Assembly (NCBI GenBank): GCA_035542155.1
Contig: DATKLX010000138.1
Location: 1-15,149 of the forward strand
Source: DATKLX01 sp035542155
Lineage (GTDB): Bacteria > Chloroflexota > Anaerolineae > Anaerolineales > Anaerolineaceae
Reading direction: 5' to 3'
DNA: 15,149 bases
The notes beneath the pieces were generated by a model, which worked only from the letters and a program-made list of their open reading frames with translations, was not told where the DNA came from and did not search any database. Below, piece by piece: positions 6,841 to 13,770 of the stretch; position 1 is the first letter of the stretch; each line of letters starts with the position of its first letter. Made by a program: the position numbers and the translations under genes.

Positions 6841-7077
6841 ATGTCGATTGCCGCGGATCAAACATTGGATTGCAGCGGTCTGGCTTGCCCTATGCCAATC
6901 CTGAAAACCAAGAAAGCCATCGATGGGCTTCAGGTTGGACAGGTGCTCAAAATGATCGCCACGGATCCCGGTTCCATCAGCGATATGGATGCCTGGACTA
7001 AAAAAACAGGTCACCAACTCGTCGCCACAGAGCAAGAGAATAACAAGTTCGTCTTCTACGTCAAGAAAATGAAATAA
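6841..7077 (+). CDS. tusA: TusA-family sulfur carrier protein
   Basis: A 78-residue protein with the family signature LDCSGLACPMPIL: the active cysteine is Cys16 in the CPxP motif, and Cys11 lies before it. TusA proteins carry sulfane sulfur as a cysteine persulfide and hand it to partners, including DsrE-type proteins in sulfur-oxidizing organisms. The length is normal for the family. The start is fixed by a strong AGGAGGG six to ten bases before the ATG. It lies directly before two DsrE-like genes and a lipoate-binding protein, which matches the tusA-dsrE companions of sHdr and dsr sulfur pathways. A role in tRNA thiolation is possible but less likely in this setting. Confidence 0.9.
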   Translation: MSIAADQTLDCSGLACPMPILKTKKAIDGLQVGQVLKMIATDPGSISDMDAWTKKTGHQLVATEQENNKFVFYVKKMK

Positions 7078-7143
7078 AGCGTTCACTGAAGCTACCAACT
7101 TTTTGAATTACCAGAAAAACCTCTCCGAGAAAAGGAATTCCCA

Positions 7144-7620
7144 ATGAGTGAACAACTCACCAATCGTCTGGCCATCATTGCTGCGCATGGAACGCTGGAT
7201 GCCGCTTATCCTCCCTTGATCCTGGCCACCGCCGCGATCGCGATGGATATGGAAGCCGCCATTTTCTTCACATTCTATGGATTGAACATCATCAAGAAAA
7301 ATCAAGCCGATCATTTGCAGGTGGCGCCCATCGCCAATCCCGCCATGCCGATGCCGGTTCCCAATATCATCGGGGTGCTGCCCGGGATGACCGCTGTGGC
7401 CACCGGGATGATGAATGACTGGATGAAAAAAGCCAACGTCGCCAGGCTCAGCGAGCTTCTTGATATGGCGATTGAAGGCGGCGTCCGCCTGATTGCCTGC
7501 CAGATGACGATGGATGTGATGGGCATCAAAAAAGAAGAATTAATCGACGGCGTTGAGATTGGGGGCGCTGCCACATACCTCAATTACGCCTGCGATCACG
7601 CGATCGCTCTATCATTCTGA
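7144..7620 (+). CDS. DsrE2-like sulfur transfer protein (DsrE/DsrF/DrsH-like)
   Basis: A 158-residue protein of the DsrE2/DrsH-like family (PF13686). Typical parts are AIIAAHGTLDAAYPPLILATAAIA near the N-terminus, the central NPAMPMPVPNIIGVLPGM loop with a GMTAVATGMM continuation, and the active region LIACQMTMDVMGI with Cys119, followed by VEIGGAATYL. Cys150 is a second cysteine near the end. Family members transfer sulfur as protein persulfides and are often encoded next to TusA, as here. The long central loop, rich in proline and methionine, separates it from the short DsrE gene that follows. A ribosome binding site AAGGA precedes ATG 7144. No clear transmembrane helix is seen, though some family members are membrane-associated. 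Working direction of sulfur transfer is not visible from sequence. Confidence 0.85.
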   Translation: MSEQLTNRLAIIAAHGTLDAAYPPLILATAAIAMDMEAAIFFTFYGLNIIKKNQADHLQVAPIANPAMPMPVPNIIGVLPGMTAVATGMMNDWMKKANVARLSELLDMAIEGGVRLIACQMTMDVMGIKKEELIDGVEIGGAATYLNYACDHAIALSF

Positions 7621-7640
7621 TTGGAAATTGAGAGGCAGTT

Positions 7641-8009
7641 ATGGCAGACGATAAAGTAATGATCATCATGACCAGCGGCCCGGATACACCCCGGCGCTGC
7701 GCGACACCCTTCTTCTTTGCCAGCCTAGCAGCAGCAATGGAATATGAGGTGACCATGTTCTTCACCATCGATGGAACCCTATTGCTGAAGAAAGGCGTGG
7801 CGGAGACCGTTTGTCCCAAGGCCGGCGGCAAACCGGTCAGCGAGTTTCTGCAGGACGCTATCGAAGCCGGGGTGAAACTCCTGGCCTGCACTGCCTCGAC
7901 CGAACTGCATGATCTCCAGCCCAGCGACCTGATCGACGAGGTCAAGATGGTGGGCGGCGCCACGATGTGGCAGATCGCCGAAGACTGCAAAACAGTTCTG
8001 ACTTTCTAA
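7641..8009 (+). CDS. DsrE-family protein (short, DsrE3-like)
   Basis: A 122-residue protein with the DsrE fold: an initial strand KVMIIMTSGPDTPRRC, then PFFFASLAAAMEYEVTMFFTIDG, and the active-site region VKLLACTASTELH with Cys83, followed by DLIDEVKMVGGATMW. Cys20 and Cys58 are additional. It is a partner or paralogue of the preceding DsrE2-like protein, and the two share layout (a glycine-rich ending after the cysteine loop). GAGG nine bases upstream supports the ATG. Genes of this size next to TusA and lipoate-binding proteins are described from sHdr gene clusters as sulfur carriers. The exact subgroup (DsrE1, DsrE3A or DsrE3B) cannot be settled by eye. Confidence 0.85.
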   Translation: MADDKVMIIMTSGPDTPRRCATPFFFASLAAAMEYEVTMFFTIDGTLLLKKGVAETVCPKAGGKPVSEFLQDAIEAGVKLLACTASTELHDLQPSDLIDEVKMVGGATMWQIAEDCKTVLTF

Positions 8010-8033
8010 AGCCAGGGAACACGAGGAGGAAAC

Positions 8034-8480
8034 ATGGCAAACGTTCGAGGATGTAATCTGCCCGACGACCTGTATTACCTGGTGGAAAAGCACGTCTGGG
8101 CCAAACCGATGGAAGGTGGCGTGGTACGGGTAGGGATCACTTCAGTGGCTGCCAAGCTTTCTGGTGGGAAGCTAGCCGCGATCACCGTCAAAGCTAAGAA
8201 CATCGGCCAGGAAGTGAAACAGGCTAAAAGCATCGCCACCGTAGAGAGCAGCAAATTCGTCGGGCCCGTCCCTGCTCCGGTGACTGGCATCCTGCTGCGC
8301 GCAAACGAAAAACTGGCCAGCGACCCTAACCTGGCTGTCTCCGATCCATACGGCGAAGGCTGGGTCGCGGAGATGCAGGCCAGCGATTGGGAAGCGGAGA
8401 AGGACAGCCTGGCGATCGGCGCTGCCGGGATCGCCGCCTACCAGGCGAAATTGGAAGCAGAAAACATCACTTGCAGTTAA
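8034..8480 (+). CDS. lbpA: Lipoate-binding protein, GcvH-like (LbpA type)
   Basis: A 148-residue protein of the glycine-cleavage H family. The signature ATVESSKFVGPVPAPVTG (68-85) places the lipoyl lysine at Lys74. The DLYYLVEKHVWAKPM start and DPYGEGWVAEM near 115-125 complete the fold. The ESSKFVGPVPAPV form is that of the lipoate-binding proteins of the sHdr sulfur-oxidation system rather than of classical H protein (ES(V/C)KAASD). No glycine-cleavage genes (gcvP, gcvT) are near, while TusA, DsrE and a lipoate ligase are. A carrier of sulfur or of reducing equivalents on its lipoamide arm is therefore likely. AGGAGG seven bases before the ATG fixes the start. About 25 alanine- and glutamate-rich residues follow the domain, a possible docking helix. 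Confidence 0.85.
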   Translation: MANVRGCNLPDDLYYLVEKHVWAKPMEGGVVRVGITSVAAKLSGGKLAAITVKAKNIGQEVKQAKSIATVESSKFVGPVPAPVTGILLRANEKLASDPNLAVSDPYGEGWVAEMQASDWEAEKDSLAIGAAGIAAYQAKLEAENITCS

Positions 8481-8524
8481 TCGAATAGCCAGACTCTAGA
8501 TCAGAGATTTGGACGGTATAGCCC

Positions 8525-8540
8525 GAGAGGCAGTCCTCTC
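8525..8540 (+). terminator. Small GC hairpin upstream of the hydrogenase genes (possible attenuator)
   Basis: GAGAGG (8525-8530), loop CAGT, CCTCTC (8535-8540) form a six-base-pair hairpin in the 104-base gap between lbpA and hydS. A GT-rich stretch follows (GTTTGTTTTC at 8551-8560) rather than a clean T run. It could partly terminate or serve as an RNA-processing site that sets the ratio of sulfur-carrier to hydrogenase transcripts. The rest of the gap holds no reading frame or convincing promoter. Confidence 0.35.
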
Positions 8541-8584
8541 CTGGGGTGTGGTTTGTTTTCGAATTTCTTGAATCGGAGGATCCG

Positions 8585-9709
8585 ATGGCAGATGAAAGCA
8601 TTTATGAGGAATTGAAAAAAGCTGGCGTTTCCCGGCGAAGTTTCCTGAAATTCTGCGGAACGGTCGCCGGCGCGATCGGATGTGGCGCACTCCCTCCGAT
8701 CCAAAACAGCGGGCTTTCGGCTAACCTCGTGCGGAGAAACCGGCCCGTGGAACTGGTCACCCGCGCTCTGGAAACCAAGCCGCGGCTGCCGGTCATCTGG
8801 CTCGAGTTTCAAGACTGCGCCGGCTGCAGCGAGGCGCTCACCCGCAGCCAATCCCCCACCCTGGTCGATTTGGTGTTGAACAAGATCACGGTGGAATACC
8901 ACGAGACGCTCTCTGCTGCGGCGGGCTTCCAGGTGGAAGCAGCGAAGCAGTCCGCAATGAAGAAGTATGCCGGCCAGTACGTACTGGTGATCGAAGGCAG
9001 TATTTCTCCCCAAGATGGCGGCATCTACTGCACGATCGGTGGAAAAAGCTCGCTCGACCTGCTGAAAGAAGCCGCAGCGGGCGCCGCGGCGATCATCGCG
9101 ACCGGCAACTGTGCCTCCTTTGGCGGCCTGCCCCGCGCCAATCCCAACCCAACCGGGGCGCTGGGGGTAGCAGAGTTGATCACCGATAAACCGGTGATCA
9201 ACATCCCCGGCTGCCCGGCCATCCCCGAAGCCTTTACGGGAACCCTGGCCCACTTCCTGGTCTTTGGCAGCCTACCCGAACTGGATCACCTCCACCGCCC
9301 GAAAACATTCTACGGCCAGACCATTCACGACCGCTGCCTGCGCCGTCCCTTCTACGAAGCCGGTAAATATGCCAATTCCTTCGACGATGAAGGCGCAAAA
9401 AAAGGCTGGTGCCTGTATAAGCTGGGCTGCAAGGGCCCGACCACCTACAACGCATGTGCCACGCTGAAATGGACCGGTGGGCTTTCTTTCCCCATCCAAT
9501 CCGGGCATCCCTGCCTGGGCTGCTCGGAACCCAATTTCTGGGACGGCGGCGGATTCTACGAGGGCCAATCGGCTCCTCTGGAGCGCCCGACCGGAACTTT
9601 GCTCGGCGGCGCCACTGCGGTAGGCATCGTTCTTGGCGCGGGCATAGCGACTGCCAACCAGGCCCAGAAAAGAGCAGTTCATGAAGAAATTGAAGAAATG
9701 AACGAATAG
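8585..9709 (+). CDS. hydS: [NiFe] hydrogenase small subunit, Isp-type (group 1), with Tat signal
   Basis: This 374-residue subunit carries the electron-transfer clusters of a membrane-bound hydrogenase. The twin-arginine motif SRRSFLK (16-22) with a following hydrophobic stretch directs export of the folded complex. Proximal cluster: Cys78 and Cys81 (DCAGCSE), Cys176 (GNCASFGG), Cys210 (PGCP). Distal cluster: His248, Cys251, Cys276, Cys282. Medial cluster: Cys291, Cys310, Cys313 (GHPCLGCSEPNFWD). All expected ligands are present. A hydrophobic segment TLLGGATAVGIVLGAGIATA (338-357) near the end is the usual C-terminal membrane anchor. ATG 8585 was chosen because GGAGGA precedes it and the Tat motif then lies at a normal distance; an in-frame GTG at 8546 lacks such a site. 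Isp1, Isp2 and the large subunit follow, the gene order of group 1e hydrogenases. Confidence 0.95.
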   Translation: MADESIYEELKKAGVSRRSFLKFCGTVAGAIGCGALPPIQNSGLSANLVRRNRPVELVTRALETKPRLPVIWLEFQDCAGCSEALTRSQSPTLVDLVLNKITVEYHETLSAAAGFQVEAAKQSAMKKYAGQYVLVIEGSISPQDGGIYCTIGGKSSLDLLKEAAAGAAAIIATGNCASFGGLPRANPNPTGALGVAELITDKPVINIPGCPAIPEAFTGTLAHFLVFGSLPELDHLHRPKTFYGQTIHDRCLRRPFYEAGKYANSFDDEGAKKGWCLYKLGCKGPTTYNACATLKWTGGLSFPIQSGHPCLGCSEPNFWDGGGFYEGQSAPLERPTGTLLGGATAVGIVLGAGIATANQAQKRAVHEEIEEMNE

Positions 9710-9720
9710 AGGAGGATGTC

Positions 9721-10398
9721 ATGAACTGGACAGAAATTCTTGCCTTTGCTCGCGGCCCATTCTTCCAGGCCGCCCTCCTGGTCTTTATCGCCGGGATGCT
9801 CTACCGCCTGGTACGTATTCTCCTGCTGGGATGGAAAGCTGACAAAGTCCCCGCGCGAGGAAGCAAAGTTGGCGGGGTAGCCGTTTCCCTTCTCAAAGGG
9901 ATGATCATCTGGCCCTTTATCCCCTGGGTCAAAAACACCTTCAGCCGCAACCCGGTCACCTATCTGGCCGGCGGGCTCTTTCACCTCGGCTTGCTTGTGG
10001 TAATTTTCTTGGGTACTGCTCACATGCTGGTCTGGAAAAGTCTGCTTGGGTTTGGATGGTCAACCCTGCCTCTACCGATCGTGGATTGGCTGGCGGCTGG
10101 GGCGATTGTGGCCATGATCGCCCTGTTTATCAACCGGCTGGTGAACCCGGTGCTGAAGCTGATCTCTGGCCCGGCGGAATGGCTCAATCTGCTCCTAGTA
10201 TTTCTCCCAATGGTTACCGGTTATATCATGACCCACCACTTGTGGCTCCCTTACGAAGAACTCTTTAGCCTGCACATGATCGCCGTCGACGTGCTGTTGA
10301 TCTGGATCCCACTCAGCCGGATCTCGCACTTCATGTTCTACTTCTTCTCCAAAGCGATCCACGGGGCGGACTTTGGCAAGCGGGCAGTGACCCCATAG
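9721..10398 (+). CDS. isp1: Isp1, NarI-like cytochrome b membrane subunit
   Basis: A 225-residue integral membrane protein with about five hydrophobic helices (roughly 13-36, 82-104, 120-140, 152-171 and 181-207). Histidines at 88, 101, 172/173, 185 and 203 lie within or at the ends of helices, in positions fitting two b-type hemes, as in NarI and DsrM relatives. Its position between the small subunit and an HdrD-like protein identifies it as Isp1 of the Isp-type hydrogenase. There it would carry electrons between the external hydrogenase and the cytoplasmic Isp2, possibly with quinone contact. The stop codon overlaps the ribosome binding site of isp2, and AGGAGG before ATG 9721 overlaps the end of hydS. 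Tight coupling suggests fixed stoichiometry. Confidence 0.9.
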   Translation: MNWTEILAFARGPFFQAALLVFIAGMLYRLVRILLLGWKADKVPARGSKVGGVAVSLLKGMIIWPFIPWVKNTFSRNPVTYLAGGLFHLGLLVVIFLGTAHMLVWKSLLGFGWSTLPLPIVDWLAAGAIVAMIALFINRLVNPVLKLISGPAEWLNLLLVFLPMVTGYIMTHHLWLPYEELFSLHMIAVDVLLIWIPLSRISHFMFYFFSKAIHGADFGKRAVTP

Positions 10399-10408
10399 GA
10401 GGCGGAGC

Positions 10409-10432
10409 ATGGAAACGCAAATGGAAACGCAA
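10409..10432 (+). repeat. Exact 12-bp tandem duplication containing the isp2 start codon
   Basis: ATGGAAACGCAA occurs twice in direct succession, giving METQMETQ at the N-terminus of Isp2. The first ATG has the ideal spacing to AGGAGG. The second would be 12 bases further away but could serve as an alternative start. It is a recent slippage-type duplication in the reading frame. Confidence 0.85.
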
Positions 10433-11680
10433 TTCGCAATGAATACCTTTGTCAAAGAAACCGGTGGCTACGTCGCCTCTCAACTGGAAGCCTGCACACG
10501 CTGCGGGATCTGCGCCGAGGCCTGCCACTTCTACCAGGCCACCAGCAACCCCGAATTCGCCCCGGTGTGGAAGATCGAGCTCCTCAAGCGCGCTTACGAA
10601 CAACGCTTTACCCTCACCGGTAAGGCAAAGCTGGCCCTGGGGATCGACAAGCCTATCACGGACGCGGATTTGCACCACTTCAGCAAGATCGTCTACGAGG
10701 CCTGCACCATGTGCAACAAGTGCTCGATGGTCTGCCCGATGGGCATCCAGCTCGGGCCATTAATCCACGAGGTGCGCACCGCCTTTTCTGAAGCTTGCGT
10801 GGTCCCCGATGACCTCATGGCCGCCGTCAACAAGCAGGTCAAAGAGGGCAGCCCTCTGGGCGTCACCGACGACGTCTACGCCGACCGCATGGAATGGGTG
10901 GCCGACGAGTGGGAAGTTGAGCTCCCGATGGACGTCAAAGGCGCGGACACCCTGGTGGTGTTCAGCTCGATCGAGGTGATGAAGTTCCCCGAGAACATCG
11001 CCGCCATCGCCAAGATCCTGCACGCAGCCGGCGAGAAATGGACGCTCTCCCAAAAGGGGCGGGAGGTGGTCAACTTTGGCTTTTACGAGGGTAGCCCGGA
11101 GCGCACCAAGCTGTTCATCAGTCGCGTTTTCGACGCGGCCAAGGAGCTGGGCGTCAAGAAGATCGTCGTGACCGAATGCGGCCACGCCTACGACGCCCTG
11201 CGCTGGACTTCCTACAACATCATGGACGTGCCGGAAGGGATCGAGATCACCCACATTGTCGGCCTGATCGGCGAATACGTGCGTTCTGGCAAGATCAAGC
11301 TAAAGGAAGGGGCTTACAACAACGGAACCCTCACTTTCCACGACGCCTGCAAAATCCAGCGCCGCGGCGGGCACATCCAGGAACCGCGCGAGATCTTGAA
11401 CATCATCGCCCTCGAGTCTTTCAAAGAGATGACCCCCAACCGCGAGGAATCGATCTGCTGCGGCGGAGGAGGTGGAGTGATCGCCATCAAGGAAGCCGAT
11501 CCCATCCGCTACGCGGCCTTCGAGCTCAAGATCGACCAGATGATGAAAGTCGGTGCCAAAATGGTGGTGATGGGCTGCTCCAACTGCCGCCTGCAGTTTA
11601 CCGACTGCGTCCAGCACTTCAACCTGGACGTAAAAGTCGCCGGCCTGTCGCAGATGGTCGCCGACGCACTAGAAGAGTAG
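10409..11680 (+). CDS. isp2: Isp2, HdrD-like iron-sulfur protein (heterodisulfide reductase-related)
   Basis: A 423-residue cytoplasmic protein. Two [4Fe-4S] ferredoxin motifs are seen: Cys29-x2-32-x2-35-x3-39 and Cys99-x2-102-x2-105-x3-109. The C-terminal half has one complete CCG domain with Cys314 (HDACK), Cys350-351 (CCGGGGG) and Cys390-x2-393 (GCSNC). In HdrD/HdrB this motif holds the noncubane [4Fe-4S] cluster that cleaves a disulfide. An earlier CCG-like half (about 180-260) keeps only Cys257 (TECGHA) and is degenerate. The protein is related to GlpC, HdrD and DsrK and is the Isp2 of group 1e hydrogenases. AGGAGG six bases upstream fixes ATG 10409. The first eight residues are a METQ duplication. 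With lipoyl carriers nearby, a lipoamide disulfide is a candidate substrate, but this is inference. Confidence 0.92.
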   Translation: METQMETQFAMNTFVKETGGYVASQLEACTRCGICAEACHFYQATSNPEFAPVWKIELLKRAYEQRFTLTGKAKLALGIDKPITDADLHHFSKIVYEACTMCNKCSMVCPMGIQLGPLIHEVRTAFSEACVVPDDLMAAVNKQVKEGSPLGVTDDVYADRMEWVADEWEVELPMDVKGADTLVVFSSIEVMKFPENIAAIAKILHAAGEKWTLSQKGREVVNFGFYEGSPERTKLFISRVFDAAKELGVKKIVVTECGHAYDALRWTSYNIMDVPEGIEITHIVGLIGEYVRSGKIKLKEGAYNNGTLTFHDACKIQRRGGHIQEPREILNIIALESFKEMTPNREESICCGGGGGVIAIKEADPIRYAAFELKIDQMMKVGAKMVVMGCSNCRLQFTDCVQHFNLDVKVAGLSQMVADALEE

Positions 11681-11690
11681 GAGGTGCACA

Positions 11691-12011
11691 ATGCCAGCAT
11701 TTACCATCACCCCAGTGGAAAAGGGTATTCTTCGCTGTCATCACACCGGTCCTTTTTCACACGAAGATGTACGCCCATTGGCGGGGTTCCTGCATGATTA
11801 TCGTGGGAAACTGCTAATCGATCTGCGTGGATCTAGAATCGAGGAATTTGCTAGAAACATCCGGGAGTTTCAGCCTATGATGCCCACTACTGCAATCTTT
11901 GGGGCAAAAATCGATCCAGTCCTCCTTAAAATACCGGAAAGCTACTATACCCACGAAGTTTGTTTTTTTGAAACTGAAGAAGAAGCTCTTACCTGGCTTC
12001 GCAACCAATAG
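11691..12011 (+). CDS. Small SpoIIAA/STAS-like protein of unknown function
   Basis: A 106-residue protein inserted between isp2 and the large-subunit gene. It begins FTITPVEKGILRCHHTGPF, has a central strand LLIDLRGS, and ends with VCFFETEEEALTWLRNQ. The last segment is typical of SpoIIAA-like/STAS-like proteins, in which it ends the domain. I do not recognise a specific family with certainty. No membrane segment, signal or cofactor motif is visible; two histidines (17, 18) and two cysteines (16 and near 91) are scattered. Its ribosome binding site is strong (GGAGG), and it lies 10 bases after isp2 and 12 before hydL, so it is co-translated with the hydrogenase. Its base composition is clearly more AT-rich than both neighbours, a hint of separate origin. 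A regulatory or assembly role is possible. Confidence 0.6.
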   Translation: MPAFTITPVEKGILRCHHTGPFSHEDVRPLAGFLHDYRGKLLIDLRGSRIEEFARNIREFQPMMPTTAIFGAKIDPVLLKIPESYYTHEVCFFETEEEALTWLRNQ

Positions 12012-12023
12012 GAGGAAGGTATT

Positions 12024-13763
12024 ATGGCCCAAAGAATCGTCATTGACCCTATCACACGCATTGAAGGCCACCTGCGCATCGAAGCCGCCCTGGACGGCGC
12101 GGGCAAGATCACCGAGGCATATTCCTCCGGTACAATGGTGCGCGGGATCGAAATCATCCTGCGCGGGCGCGACCCGCGAGAGGCCTGGGCTTTCGCCCAG
12201 CGCGCCTGCGGGGTGTGCACCACCGTCCACTCCTTCGCCTCCATCCGCTCGGTGGAAGACGCTTTAGGGATCAAGATCCCCAAGGCTGCCAACCTGATCC
12301 GCAACCTGATGATCGCCCAGCAGTACGTCCACGACCACGTGATGCACTTTTATCATCTGCACGCTCTGGACTGGGTCGATGTGGTTGCCAGCCTGAAAGC
12401 CGATCCCGCACAGACCTCGGCAATCCAGCAAAAGATCTCACCCTGGCCCAACTCTTCCCCCGGCTATTTCGCGGATGTGCAGAAAAAGGTCCAATCGATT
12501 GTTGACAGTGGGCAGCTCTCGATCTTTGCTAACGCTTACTGGGGACACCCGGCGTATAAGCTCCCAGCCGAGGTGAACCTGCTGGCTGTGGCGCACTACC
12601 TGGAAGCCCTAAACTGGCAGAAAGATGCCACCAAGATCCAGACTATCTTTGGCGGCAAAAATCCCCACCCCAATTTTGTCGTGGGCGGCGTGCCGATGCC
12701 CATCGATTTGAACAGCGACACAGCCTTGAACGCCGAAAGGCTTTCGATCATCAGCGACTCGATCGACAAAATGATCGCCTTTGTCGACCAGGTGTACTTG
12801 CCGGATCTTCTGGCCATCGCCCCCTACTACCTGGAATACGGCGGCCTGGGTGAAGGGCTGGGTAACTTCCTGACCTGGGGCGAGTTCCCTGGTGAGGACA
12901 ACAGCGACACCTCCAAATTTTTGGTGCCGCGTGCAGTGATCCTCAACCGCGATCTGGCTAACATCCAGGTACCGGACCCGCGCGATTTCCAACGCATGCA
13001 GGAATTCGTGACCCATTCCTGGTATAAGCAGGGAGCCGGCGACGAGAAAGGGCTGCATCCCTGGCAGGGCGAGACGGCCTTCAACTACACCGGCCCGAAA
13101 CCCCCGTACGATCTCCTGGAGATCGAGCAAAAGTATTCCTGGCTCAAGGCCCCCCGCTGGGCCGAGACCCCGATGGAAGTGGGTCCCCTGGCGCGTGTCC
13201 TGGCCATGTACGCCGGCGGGCACGCCCAGACCAAGGAGCTCGTCGACCTAGTCTTGAAAACACTCGGCGTGCCGATCACCGCGGTGTTCTCGACCCTGGG
13301 CCGCACCGCCGCGCGCGCGATCGAAACCAAAGTCTTCGGGGATGCCATGCGCAGCTACTATAATGACCTGGTCGCCGAGATCAAGGCCGGAAACACCGCC
13401 ACCTTCAACGGCGACAAATGGGAGCCCGCCACCTGGCCGGCCCGGGCGCAGGGGTTTGGCTTTATGGAAGCCCCACGCGGCGCACTGGGACACTGGATCG
13501 TGATCGCGAACGGCAAGATCGAGAACTATCAAATGGTGGTCCCCACCACCTGGAACGGCTCGCCGCGCGACCACAAGGGCCAGGCCGGGGCGTACGAAGC
13601 CTCTCTGGTGGGCACCCAACTGGCCAAGCTGGAGTGGCCGCTGGAGATCCTGCGCACCATCCATTCTTTCGATCCTTGCATGGCCTGCGCCATCCATATG
13701 GTCGACGCGGAGGGGAACGACCTTGGCGAAATTGCCACCGGCCTTTCCGTCTGCGTCAGCTAA
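12024..13763 (+). CDS. hydL: [NiFe] hydrogenase large (catalytic) subunit, group 1 Isp-type
   Basis: A 579-residue subunit that binds the NiFe(CN)2CO site and splits or forms H2. The N-terminal signature RGIEIILRGRDP...RACGVCTTVH holds Cys62 and Cys65, and the C-terminal signature DPCMACAIH holds Cys552 and Cys555. All four nickel ligands are present. Residues after His558 (21 residues, MVDAEGN to the end) are the expected C-terminal peptide removed by the maturation protease, encoded next. The peptide contains an extra cysteine (Cys577). IDPITRIEGHLRIE at the start is typical. The protein has no signal of its own and would be exported together with the Tat-bearing small subunit. GGAGG precedes the ATG. 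The small STAS-like gene separates it from isp2, unlike the compact hydS-isp1-isp2-hydL arrangement known elsewhere. Confidence 0.96.
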   Translation: MAQRIVIDPITRIEGHLRIEAALDGAGKITEAYSSGTMVRGIEIILRGRDPREAWAFAQRACGVCTTVHSFASIRSVEDALGIKIPKAANLIRNLMIAQQYVHDHVMHFYHLHALDWVDVVASLKADPAQTSAIQQKISPWPNSSPGYFADVQKKVQSIVDSGQLSIFANAYWGHPAYKLPAEVNLLAVAHYLEALNWQKDATKIQTIFGGKNPHPNFVVGGVPMPIDLNSDTALNAERLSIISDSIDKMIAFVDQVYLPDLLAIAPYYLEYGGLGEGLGNFLTWGEFPGEDNSDTSKFLVPRAVILNRDLANIQVPDPRDFQRMQEFVTHSWYKQGAGDEKGLHPWQGETAFNYTGPKPPYDLLEIEQKYSWLKAPRWAETPMEVGPLARVLAMYAGGHAQTKELVDLVLKTLGVPITAVFSTLGRTAARAIETKVFGDAMRSYYNDLVAEIKAGNTATFNGDKWEPATWPARAQGFGFMEAPRGALGHWIVIANGKIENYQMVVPTTWNGSPRDHKGQAGAYEASLVGTQLAKLEWPLEILRTIHSFDPCMACAIHMVDAEGNDLGEIATGLSVCVS

Positions 13764-13770
13764 GCCGGCT

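Noticed and set aside
8034..8480. Housekeeping glycine-cleavage H protein
   Set aside because: No gcvT or gcvP nearby, and the motif around the lysine is of the LbpA form.
8546..8584. GTG start 13 codons earlier for hydS
   Set aside because: It has no ribosome binding site, while ATG 8585 has GGAGGA and gives a normal Tat signal spacing.
8501..9253. 250-residue open frame on the - strand
   Set aside because: It lies opposite the hydrogenase small subunit, whose cluster ligands are all in place; its product resembles no family and it is a frame shadow of GC-rich coding DNA.
13723..13770. Earlier ATG for the protease fusion inside hydL
   Set aside because: The extra 16 residues precede the usual family start (KVVLGLGN) and come from hydL sequence read in another frame.
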